This document shows, piece by piece, positions 47,598 to 56,710 of a stretch of 64,000 nucleotides of DNA. How positions within the stretch are numbered: position 1 is the first letter of the stretch; every line of letters begins with the position of its first letter. The position numbers were made by a program, and so were the translations under genes. Under the pieces are notes generated by a model. The model did no database searches, was not told where the DNA came from, and worked only from the letters and a program-made list of their open reading frames with translations. The stretch is from Cryptomeria japonica. Taxonomy: Eukaryota; Streptophyta; Pinopsida; Cupressales; Cupressaceae. The stretch is taken from the NCBI RefSeq assembly GCF_030272615.1, contig NC_081405.1, positions 19,986,547 to 20,050,546 of the forward strand, in the 5' to 3' direction.

Positions 47598-50500
47598 TTA
47601 AGACTTGGAGGGAAAAAAGCATTTTTGAGAAACTGCTTTCTCTATTCTGGTTTCACATTCCTTTTGCAGAAACTGGTCTTCGCCATGCAGGTATTCTCGC
47701 CATAAATCACGACCTGCTGCTCGTTCCTCGCGGACATATTCCTGAAACTTGATGCATAATTGGAAGAGGGGATTAAAAGGTGGCATGGGAGGGTGGCGAA
47801 TTTTGTATTGCATGCCTTCGAGATACTGGTCCACGTGCCTTAAACCGTCCTTCCAGCTGGAGCGATTACGCTCGAAGCATAATATGTCTGAATGGAACTG
47901 ACCAGCAAAACTTAAGTCTTCAATGGAATAAGAAGCCTTATCTGCTCCCAATCTTCCCTCCCAATCCGGCCGGATTACACTGTCGGACAGGTCATTTATC
48001 CACCCCGAAACCATTGATCGGAGGATGGTCTTGCCTAGTTCTTGCATGTTCCCCAGAATCGCCTCACACGCGTCATTTTCTTTGTCAATAATTTCCTGGG
48101 CATCGTTCTTCATGGTGACGGTCCAATACCATTCCTTGAGAACACTGATGCTATGGGGACTCAAGATGTCAGGCAGTGTGGGAATTTGTGTATGTGTCCA
48201 GAAAAGAGCTCTTAGGAGGGGAAGGGTAGAGGCCGCTACTTCATGCATGTGGAGGGATTCTCTCTTTACTTCTAACAACCTGACGAGAGTGAGCTCTCGA
48301 TGGAGAGCCATTTCCTTTACTTCTTTGAGGATCTGTTCTCCTTTTTTCTTGATGTCTTGCACCCATTCCTTAACGGCCTTTGCGGTATCCCGGATTCCTT
48401 CAAATTCAGTTGTGGTCCTCTGCGCCAATGCCATTGGGGGAATATGGGATTCAGAGGGGTTGTGTAGTGGCCGTAGGAGCTTATTGATGTATCCCTCGGC
48501 TTGTTCAGCACGGGCTCGATACATGTCCTTTTCAGCCGTGATTTCCTCGAGCTGTCTGAGTATGTTTTGCACCGAGTCCTTAAATTCCTCCTTTTCTTGC
48601 TCTTTTGTAGCTCGTCCGATGGGGACAGTCGTAATGCTATAATCTGCCAGGGTTATTTGATCTGCTAGCTTGTTTACGGGCGGGGTAGCAATATGAAGAG
48701 TGCGGTTCCTTTGCCCATCCTTGGTTATCTTAGAGTATGTTCTCGGTTTCTTCTTCCCTTTTGCTTTTGTTTGATCCATTCGTGAGAAGATGTCTTCAAG
48801 GTCGATGGGCGCCTTGGTGGCGGCCCTACGCTGAGCTCTGGCGATCAGCCACTCTTGAGGCACCGTCTGGGTTGAGGATAGGGTTAAGTTAGCACCTTGT
48901 GCTCCCATACTTTCAACTGGCTGATCACAAATTAACAGCTGTCCCGCCATCGGAGGGGTGGAAGAAGGAGGAAGCTCTTTGTTTGCATCTGAGTTCTCCC
49001 CTATCTCACTGAATAATTGTCTGATATCTTCCTGTGATGGTGGCTCCTTGGTTCCCTCGAGCTCATGGATCTCGTCTGTTCTTTGTTCCCCTTCGACAGT
49101 TGAGTCGTCCTTGGCTGCATGGAGGAGTAGTAATTCATGGCGGCTCTGCTGGGTAGGTTCATGCACTTCGATCCCCTGGGTGGATGGGATTTCTCCTTCC
49201 TCTATCTGGTCACCCGGCTTAGTCGGATTGGGGCCCTTTTGCTCGGTGTCCGGCATATCTGGAGCAGGAGGATCATTGGCTTGGAATGCCTCTATGTCGC
49301 TCTGGGAAGGCGGAGCAGGTATGCAATCCAAATCTATGGCACCATCGGGCGAACTGGGGTCTGAAGATGAAGTGGTCTCTGGCCTTCTTATGGGAATCTT
49401 CTCCCTCCTTGTTCTCTTGGACGTCCGAGTCCCTCTGCAAGCCTTAGTTTTCTTCCTTTTCTCTGGTTTTTCAGCTGATGTCCTTTCATCTTCGGAAGAC
49501 TGAGAGTCGAAATTGCCCATCAGATGGTAAGTAAACTGGACCCCTTCATGGACTAGCCTCTCGATCTGGTGTTGTAACCATTGATCTGTGTATCTTGCCG
49601 GGGCTGCCATGACTGCTTCGAAATCCGTGATTGGGTCTTGAGACCAATCAACGCCTGGCAAGAGATGCCTCACTGCTTCGAATTCCCGGACTTGGAGACA
49701 ATTCCCCGAGTCTGTGAGCTGATCCGGGACCCGACGGTACTCAAAGAGTCGCATTTGCTGCACACTCAATCTAGAATATTCCCGTCGCCTGACTTCGTAG
49801 TCATCGGAGCAATTTTTCCAGTAATCTTCAATTGACTCCTTTGCTCTGTAGCGCCTACCGTAAGCTCTCTTTGCCAAATTGTCATGATCGAAACATTTTC
49901 TTGGGAAATGTTCCTGTAAGCCATAAGAGGCTAGCTCTGCAAGGGACTCTTCTGCTAGGGTGGGAGTTCTCAATTGGACATCATGGTTGCCTATGATCAT
50001 TGGAAATGCGAATCCAGCCTGCTTGCTTTCTCGTAATAATATGCCGGCAGGGCGTGATTGCCTTGCCACTTCCATGAGGACTACTTTATCGGTTGGGTAC
50101 CGCGGAAGTCGAAGGGGGGCACCTTCGAAGCCAGCAATTCGGATGTAGGAGAATCTTGGGAACTGAATAAACCAGGCCCCATACCTCTGCACTAAAATGG
50201 TAGCTTGCTCCGAGAGCCTTATGTGTAACCCTCCCTGCATTAGCCTGACTAGGCGCATTGTGAAGGCGTCGTTGACACGTTCGTACTGTCCAACCGCGTA
50301 AGCCGGGCTGCTCTTTTCCCTTTGAGCTATATCCTGGTAGTGCAGCTGCGGGTAGCAATCATAAACCTTTACCTGACCAGGCCCATTCCCGATCTCACCT
50401 TTCATTATTAATCCTGGCAGTGGCTGGTTCTTTGCGAACATATAGACCAAATAGGAGGTCATGGTGAAATACTTATTTGTCTCAAGATCAATCAGCTGAG

Positions 50501-51230
50501 CGTGGATGTTATCACTTATGATCTGAGCCCAGTCAAACTTAGACTTTCCGGCAAAGACCTGTTCTGTAAAATAGAACATCCATTCTTCAAAGTAGTTGGA
50601 CTTAGGGAGTCCCATGACTCGGCTAAGTAAGGTGACCATATCACCATGTTCATTATGAAAGTCACTTCTGGGGGTCTTTTTCACAATCCTGGTGCTTGAA
50701 GGCCTTTTTTCTTTGAACCATTCTTCGTTAATTAGTGCCTTGCATCGAGCTGGGTTCATATCATACGCCCCCTGTGCCTCGTCCATTGTTGTAGCTATGG
50801 GATTATTTGGAAAGGGGATATCAAATGCATCGCCGATAGCCTCAGGGGAGAAGTCGGCAATAGTGATATCTTCCAGAAGCACTAATCTGGACTTTGGCTC
50901 GTAATGCCGAGCAGCTTCCACTACTAACTCATAGTTCTGGATTGCTGGAGGAAAACCTGCTGCTTGGGCGATGCCACTTTCCAGCATTTGCCTAGGCCTG
51001 CCATATGCATTGGGTGAGAAGACCCGATCCCTGAAATCCTGAATATCAATGTGGCCAAGGTCGGTGTCACCAATGTTGTCCCAGATACTCTGGACCTTTG
51101 ACTCTCTTAACCCTCCCCTCTGATACTGATACTTCATTCTTTCAACTTTCCGTGGGATGTCTGATTTGGATGCTCGTGAGGTTTCTGCTGCAGCGGGTGT
51201 TTTTGATGATTCTGCCGCTGATTTAGGCAT
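47598..51230 (-). CDS. LTR-borne protein of unknown family, 1,210 residues
   Basis: Single uninterrupted frame. I do not recognise the family. Visible parts: basic N-terminus; conserved block at residues 83-113 (LESGIAQAAGFPP…ELVVEAARHYEP) and 200-400 with EEWMFYF, FDWAQ, YGAWFIQFPRFSYIRI and LPRY, all shared with the broken gene of element C; a Lys/Arg-rich stretch near 585-625 suggesting nuclear targeting; GAIDLDCIP then an acidic Pro/Ser/Glu-rich region; another shared block EWLIARAQRRAATKAPIDLE then DIFSRMDQ; a likely coiled coil around 900-960; a helical C-terminal region. No catalytic motif of transposase, protease, reverse transcriptase or integrase is seen. A distant link to plant mobile-domain or Transposase_32-type proteins is possible but unsupported. 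It is open for 3.6 kb inside a degenerate Copia, so it is young or under selection. Confidence 0.85.
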   Translation of the reverse strand: MPKSAAESSKTPAAAETSRASKSDIPRKVERMKYQYQRGGLRESKVQSIWDNIGDTDLGHIDIQDFRDRVFSPNAYGRPRQMLESGIAQAAGFPPAIQNYELVVEAARHYEPKSRLVLLEDITIADFSPEAIGDAFDIPFPNNPIATTMDEAQGAYDMNPARCKALINEEWFKEKRPSSTRIVKKTPRSDFHNEHGDMVTLLSRVMGLPKSNYFEEWMFYFTEQVFAGKSKFDWAQIISDNIHAQLIDLETNKYFTMTSYLVYMFAKNQPLPGLIMKGEIGNGPGQVKVYDCYPQLHYQDIAQREKSSPAYAVGQYERVNDAFTMRLVRLMQGGLHIRLSEQATILVQRYGAWFIQFPRFSYIRIAGFEGAPLRLPRYPTDKVVLMEVARQSRPAGILLRESKQAGFAFPMIIGNHDVQLRTPTLAEESLAELASYGLQEHFPRKCFDHDNLAKRAYGRRYRAKESIEDYWKNCSDDYEVRRREYSRLSVQQMRLFEYRRVPDQLTDSGNCLQVREFEAVRHLLPGVDWSQDPITDFEAVMAAPARYTDQWLQHQIERLVHEGVQFTYHLMGNFDSQSSEDERTSAEKPEKRKKTKACRGTRTSKRTRREKIPIRRPETTSSSDPSSPDGAIDLDCIPAPPSQSDIEAFQANDPPAPDMPDTEQKGPNPTKPGDQIEEGEIPSTQGIEVHEPTQQSRHELLLLHAAKDDSTVEGEQRTDEIHELEGTKEPPSQEDIRQLFSEIGENSDANKELPPSSTPPMAGQLLICDQPVESMGAQGANLTLSSTQTVPQEWLIARAQRRAATKAPIDLEDIFSRMDQTKAKGKKKPRTYSKITKDGQRNRTLHIATPPVNKLADQITLADYSITTVPIGRATKEQEKEEFKDSVQNILRQLEEITAEKDMYRARAEQAEGYINKLLRPLHNPSESHIPPMALAQRTTTEFEGIRDTAKAVKEWVQDIKKKGEQILKEVKEMALHRELTLVRLLEVKRESLHMHEVAASTLPLLRALFWTHTQIPTLPDILSPHSISVLKEWYWTVTMKNDAQEIIDKENDACEAILGNMQELGKTILRSMVSGWINDLSDSVIRPDWEGRLGADKASYSIEDLSFAGQFHSDILCFERNRSSWKDGLRHVDQYLEGMQYKIRHPPMPPFNPLFQLCIKFQEYVREERAAGRDLWREYLHGEDQFLQKECETRIEKAVSQKCFFPSKS

Positions 51231-51976
51231 TTATCCTGCACAGCCAGACACGGATTACAAGGTGACACGAGAATGACGATGCGGGTTAGATAATAACAGA
51301 AGTGTTTCAACAGACCGAGATTAGCTTAAATGTCACTCTGGGCTAACAATCTGATTAACTTCTACAGCATCATATTCCTGAAGATTTATGACTAAGCATT
51401 CTTACTCTCGAATTTTTTGGATCAATTTTAACAAAGGCAAAACATGAGAATTTTGAAAAGAGATGCAGTTTTCGGCCAAACTCCGGGAATAAGTCCTAAA
51501 TTTTGGATGCTCGAATGATGGAGATGCAGACTCTAAGCATTTCAAATTTTGCGTATTTGCGTATTTGATTCACACATTTTAAATGACCGTACGCGATAAG
51601 GCGTACTTACCTGATTGGAGCGAATGATGGGTGATTGCCCGACCTTGTTGCGTGGGGCGAGCGGATGATCCTGCAAAATTTGAATCCCAACGGTTATCCT
51701 TCCTGTTTAAATTTTCGCGGTTTGGAGGATGAAAGAGGATTTATCAATTTCACATGGTTCTGTGCCTAGCAACCTGAATTTTAAATGGTTGATGGGAGGA
51801 TGATGCAGTGTCTTACCTCCTTGTTTTCGGATTTAAGAGTTCCTTTCGAATTTTGAATTGGAGGTGTTCGAATCTAACCTTCGTGGTTTTGCTCGTCCTG
51901 ACCTCCGCGTTACACACTGTGCCTTCTGCGTTTAATGTTTTGCTTGCTTTTGGACTTCGTTTTTAAACTTTCACCT

Positions 51977-53140
51977 TGGAATTTCGGACGCTTAGGGTCC
52001 GAAAATGCTGCTTGCCCGACCTTGTTGAAGCTCGAACGCAGGGGCCCGAAGTATGCGTGTTTGATATGGTTGCTTTTAAAGCCTTAACACTCCCTTTTCA
52101 TTCGGAGCTTAGGGCCCGAAGTATGCATTTCGATGTTGTTTTAGAAACACCACACTTTCCCTTTCGGAGCTTAGGGTCCGAAGAATGTTATTTGATATGT
52201 TTTAAAACTTACACTTCGCCTTTTTCGTTCGGACGCGGGGGTCCGAAGTGTGCCATGCGCTGCATTTTTAAAACCTCAGTTCGCCCTTTTCATTCGGAGC
52301 TTAGGGCCCGAAGTATGCATTTCGATGCTGGAGAAATGCCTTTAAAACTTACTTCGCCCTTGGTCATTCGGACGCGGGGGTCCGAAGTGCGTCTCGATGT
52401 TGTTTTTGAAACACCACACTTTCCCTTTCGGAGCTTAGGGTCCGAAGAATGTTTGATATGCGTTTTTTTAAAAACTTACCTTTCGCCCTTGGTCATTCGG
52501 ACGCGGGGGTCCGAAACGTTGTTTTTGATGTTGCTTTTAAAAACTTTAACTTCGCCCTTTTCGGAGCTTAGGGTCCGAAGTATGCATTTCGTGTGTTTTT
52601 AAAACTTTAACTTCGCCCTTTTCGGAGCTTAGGGTCCGAAGTATGCATTTGATACGTTTTTTAAAACTTTAACTTCGCCCTTTTCGGAGCTTAGGGTCCG
52701 AAGTATGTTATTTGATGTGTTTTAAAACTTACACTTCGCCTTTTTCGTTCGGACGCGGGGGTCCGAAAACGCGGTTTTTTGAACAGTGTTTTAAAACTTC
52801 ACTTTGTTGGAGTTCGGACCTAAGGTCCGAAATGGATGTTTGCACAATGTTTTAAAACTTCACTTTGTTGAAGTTCGGACCTAAGGTCCGAAATGGTCGC
52901 GCAGCATTACGTTTTAACTTGATTTTGGACATTTCGGACCTGGGGTCCGAAAATGGTCACGCAGCATTACGTTTTAACTTGATTTTGGACATTTCGGACC
53001 TGGGGTCCGAAAATGGTATTCCACCTTACGCTTTTAAATTTTGGATTTTCACTTTCGGACACTTAAATCCAAAAAGAGGAGCGCATAACGTTTTTTTACC
53101 TTAACTTGACTTTCGCCAAGTTCGGACCTGGGGTCCGAAA
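51977..53140. repeat. array of about 19 hairpins, spacing about 62 bp, in element B
   Basis: Units are TTCGGACGCGGGGGTCCGAA, TTCGGAGCTTAGGGTCCGAA or TTCGGACCTAAGGTCCGAA, each with about 7-9 bp arms. They are joined by TTTTAAAACTT..CTTCGCCCTTT spacers. The three hairpin types alternate or run in blocks. The array sits between the element's U3 start and the gene, as in A. The plus-strand frame at 51976-52602 is produced by the repeats. Confidence 0.93.
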
Positions 53141-53348
53141 AGGAGATGCATTATGTTAAGTTTTGAAATTTTGGAACAAACTCTCGGTATTTACGCCCGA
53201 AAGCCAGATCAGTCAAAAGGGCTTATTGGTTCATTACTCCAACGTTGATCAGCTTACGGGCTGATCACGAACTCGCTCGAGGAGACACGAGAAACTCTGA
53301 TTCGATTCTCGGGATGACGATCAAAAAACTCAAAACTGGAAAGGGGGA

Positions 53349-53365
53349 CCCTGTCGGCGACAGGG
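53349..53365. repeat. terminal hairpin of element B
   Basis: CCCTGTCGGCGACAGGG, 8 bp arms, followed by GGCGTATGCAACGCACAACA to the end. Its position matches the CCCCATTTGCAATGGGG hairpin of element A. Confidence 0.75.
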
Positions 53366-53390
53366 GGCGTATGCAACGCACAACACTTAG

Positions 53391-55427
53391 GTACCAGATA
53401 TAGACAGGACACCCAAATATTCTAAGGTGGCTGATATCTGGCTTTGTTTTAGTATAGACTTCCTTAGGGGTTTTATCTTCAAGATGGGAGTGACAACATT
53501 TATTTTGTATATATACAGCAGTGCTGGTTGCTTCTGCCCAAAGATTGGTATTTATATTCTGATCAAGAATCATGGCTTTGGCAGCTTCTACAATTGTCCT
53601 ATTTTTCCTCTTAGCTACCCCATTTTGTTGAGGATTATAAGGTATAGCAAGCTCCCTCTTAATCCTAGCATTTTTACAAAAATCTTTAAACAAATCTAAG
53701 GTGTATTCTCCCCCATTGTCAGTTCTTAAGGTTTTAATTTTATTTCCTGAGTAGTTTTCTGTTAGTGATTTAAATTCCTTAAACCTATTAAGGATCTCTT
53801 CTGATTCTTTACATTTCAGAAAGTAGATCCAAGTTTTCCTAGAGTAGTCATCAACAAATATTACATAATACAAAAATCCCCCTAAAGAAGGTACGGACAT
53901 AGGTCCACATACATCAGAATGAACTAACTCCAAAACTTTGCTTGTTTTCCTAGTACTATTTTGAAAAACACCTTTAGCATTTTTACCTAGGGCACATCCC
54001 TTGCATGCCCCTGAATGATATTGCTTTAACTTAGGTAGGCCTGTGACAAAGTTTCCCATTGATGATAAAGCTCTAAAATTCAGGTGACCTAGTCTTCTAT
54101 GCCAAACTTCATTAGCATCTGTAGTTTCATGGATTGGGGCTAGGTTGGGCTCTGTGCACAACTCATACAAGAAGTCTTGTCTTTGACCAATGGTTTTAGC
54201 TTTCTTGATAGATGAATTCTTTGGCCAAGCCAACACTCTGTTGTCCATGAAGGTCACTTTGTACCCATTATCCTCTAGTGCTGATATAAAGACTAGATTT
54301 CTCTTGATGCCTGGGACATATAGTACTCCTTTAAGTTGCAATGATACACCTGACTTCAGTTTGATGGTTCAGGTTCCAACTCCTCTGACTAGATGTGTGG
54401 AGTCATCTCCGATAGTCACTTCCTCATCATTCTCCTCTATCATGGAGTCTAGCACTTCTCTAAACCCTGTAATGTGTCTGGATGAGCCATTGTCGATCAC
54501 CCAGGAGTTAACCTTGTTTGATGCTTGGTTTGTAAGTGCTGAGTAGAGTACATACTTCTTGGAGTCATCTTCCCCTTTAGATTTTCCTATTTTGGCAAAT
54601 GTGGCTTATTGTTTGACTCTTTCCGGACATTTGGCAACATAGTGTCTGAATTTGTCACATCTGTAACATTGAATCTATGAAAGATCCTTCTTGAAGGCGT
54701 TCTTGCCATGACGACCTTTCCTCTTCCTAAATTGTTTCTGCTTGCTTTTCTTATTGGATTTTGTATTTAGGACTTGAAGATCTTCATCTATATTCTTTTG
54801 TTTGATCCCTTTCTTATTTAACCTTGATTCTTCTTGGAGACAGTCTGCCTTTAGACTTTCAAACTTTGGAAATTTAGCCCTTGCACTGATGCCTTGGACG
54901 AATGTTTCCTATATACTAGGCAACCCATCTAGACCAATAAGTGTTAATTCTTTGCTTTGGATCTCATATCCAAGGGTTGCTAGCTCATGCCTTAGGGCTC
55001 ATATCCACATGAAGTAGGCATTGACTGACTCCCCTGTGATCATAGCTATATGATTTATTTCTCTTTTTAAAGCCAAGGTTCTACTTGCATTGGATATCTC
55101 AAATGCATCTTCAAGTGCTTTGAACATGTTGTAGGTCGTTTCATGTTTCCTTATGATGGGCATAATATTATTCCTCACCACATCAACTATGATTTTGATG
55201 GCCTTTTCATTTCCCTCTATCCAAGTTGCTTTGTCAGGTTTAGTCTCAGGTTTTGTAGTATCAGTTTCTACAAATGATTCAACTTTATTTTCTCTTAGAA
55301 TCATCTTAATTCTGAACTTCCATGCTAAGAAGTCATCGCCTCCTCCGAGTCTATCTTCGAATCTGATAGTGCTAGCCATTTGCAAAAATGTGATGTTGAA
55401 TATATGCTTGTCTTGAATTTTCCACAA
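53391..55427 (-). pseudogene. Copia-2 gag, zinc knuckle, protease and integrase N-terminal part
   Basis: The gag (55427-54999) begins MASTIRFEDRLGGGDDFLAW and includes KEINHI-type UBN2 features. The knuckle near 54660 reads CYRCDKFRHYVAKC (usual G changed to R). The protease near 54500 reads WVIDNGSSRHITG, with the usual DSG/DSA changed to DNG. The integrase (54341-53391) has the HHCC zinc region (WHRRLGHLNFRAL, CKGCALGKN), SDVCGPM and LRTDNGGEYT, but GVAKRKNRT where the catalytic glutamate (GVAER) is expected. Stops lie near 54990, 54910, 54675, 54610 and 54370. The frame runs into element B at FGCPVYI. Confidence 0.9.
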
Positions 55428-55459
55428 AATTGAATAGCCTCAGGTTCGATTTAACTATA

Positions 55460-55471
55460 GCTCTGATACCA
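55460..55471 (-). promoter_or_regulatory. primer-binding site of Copia-2
   Basis: The minus strand reads TGGTATCAGAGC directly after the 5' LTR, the standard initiator tRNA-Met complement. Confidence 0.92.
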
Positions 55472-56146
55472 TGTAAATGTATTTCAATTTTCAATTCAAG
55501 GGGCAAGTTATATTCGAGGTTATTTTCCTTTCAAGTGTACATTAATTCACAATATAATAAATCCGATTATTATCTGGTATGTTGCAGATGGAGAAAGAGC
55601 ATTTATAAATTTCGATGTTCTTCACACAATCATCGATTGATATATATATATATATGCCAATAAAGAAGATCAAGCAATACCTTGACCGTTCATGTCTATT
55701 AGACATGACCAATCAAGATATTACTTGATAGTACCTCTTCAAACCATAATCGCGTTTAACCGATACCAATTAGTGTGTATGTAATTAACAAGTAAAACCA
55801 ATACCAATCGGTATTATGTGCTTTACGATTTGCAACCGATATTAATCGGTAGTTAGGCATTGCTTAAGGACCCGATGTTGATTGAAATTTGTATGCAAGG
55901 TTATATATATATAAATCGAAGAATACGATCACAGCAAGATCGTATATATGTGAATATCTACATGATTATTGATATAAGAAAAAAAAACGAACATAACATA
56001 TCGAAGAGTAATTATAATAATCATTAGACAAAGGAATGATAACTGAAGTCTTATCATAGTCTATCGATGAGATAGATGATTGAATGAGAGACTTCATTTA
56101 TCTCTTATTCAATCATTTATCTTACCGAGGCTATCATGTATCAACA
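55472..56146 (-). repeat. 5' LTR of Copia-2
   Basis: Closely similar to 43316-43947 with about 43 extra bases around 55770-55812. Confidence 0.93.
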
Positions 56147-56162
56147 ACTATTTTTGGTTTTG

Positions 56163-56214
56163 TTGAACTTGAACCCTTGAACCACCGTTGAAGGGGTTCA
56201 TAGTTCGAGGTTCA
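56163..56214. repeat. hairpin of element C, right of the Copia-2 insertion
   Basis: Arms TTGAACTTGAACCC and GGGGTTCATAGTTCGAGG flank ACCACCGTTG. It is the third copy of the 43177-43230 type. Confidence 0.78.
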
Positions 56215-56710
56215 ATATTGGATGAATGCAGCTTCAAGCGGAAAAGGAAAGCATCATGTTGGTGGGTGTTTCGAAAAAGAATATTCCAAATTTAAAAATA
56301 ACCCGAGATAATAAGCCGTGAGGTGTACTATATTGCATGGTAATCATGAAGAGGAAGGAATAAGCCGAATAATGATGAGATGTCAGGAAAGGGTCTTTTC
56401 GGAGTAAGAAGACACATATAAGTAGTCAATTAATCCTAAATGAATCGTGTGAGCAAATATTTCGCCCTTACTTGAGTTTTTTTTGTTTGTTCTAAAATCA
56501 TTTCTCGTAGTTGCCCATTTCACAATCAAGCAAGTGTTGGACGCTACACATGGTGACTTGACCTCTGTTTTTGCAATCCAGAATCCTCTTTCAAGGTGAG
56601 TTTTGTCCTTTTTTCCCTCATCCTTGTCATTCCATGTATTCAGGAGCTCTATTAATTTGTTTTCTTGCAAAGTTTCTTGTTTACCTCCGAGTCCTGTGTA
56701 GAAACCCAAG

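Larger units (their letters stand above)
46485..53385 (-). mobile_element. element B: 6.9 kb LTR-like unit carrying a 1,210-residue gene and a hairpin array
   Basis: It is inserted in the integrase of Copia-2 with the perfect duplication CTTAG (46480-46484, 53386-53390); closing the gap restores VPKEKRLKLEP apart from one frame slip. The termini are TGTTGACG and CGCACAACA, an LTR-like TG...CA with a 5 bp duplication. I found no terminal direct repeats, primer site or reverse transcriptase inside. The minus strand reads: terminal hairpin, hairpin array (53140-51977), gene (51230-47598), TATA (47354-47342), leader-like region and end. This is the layout of a single LTR (U3-R-U5) with a gene inside U3, hence a possible giant solo LTR. 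Confidence 0.85.
43316..56146 (-). mobile_element. Copia-2: full-length Copia retrotransposon, defective, interrupted by element B
   Basis: LTRs 43316-43947 (632 bp) and 55472-56146 (675 bp) start TGTAAATG and end TATCAACA on the plus strand. The perfect target duplication is ACTAT (43311-43315, 56147-56151). A primer site for initiator tRNA-Met and a polypurine tract are at the expected inner borders. Domain order on the minus strand is gag, knuckle, protease, integrase, [element B], integrase end, reverse transcriptase, RNase H. Many stops and frameshifts are present. The 43 bp length difference between LTRs maps to a gap between short ATACCAAT repeats. Confidence 0.95.

Noticed and set aside
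48025-49503. Plus-strand frames over element B
   Set aside because: Antisense shadows of the 1,210-residue frame.
51976-52602. Plus-strand 208-residue open frame
   Set aside because: Generated by the 62 bp hairpin repeats of element B; the peptide is a repeat with no domain, antisense to the element.
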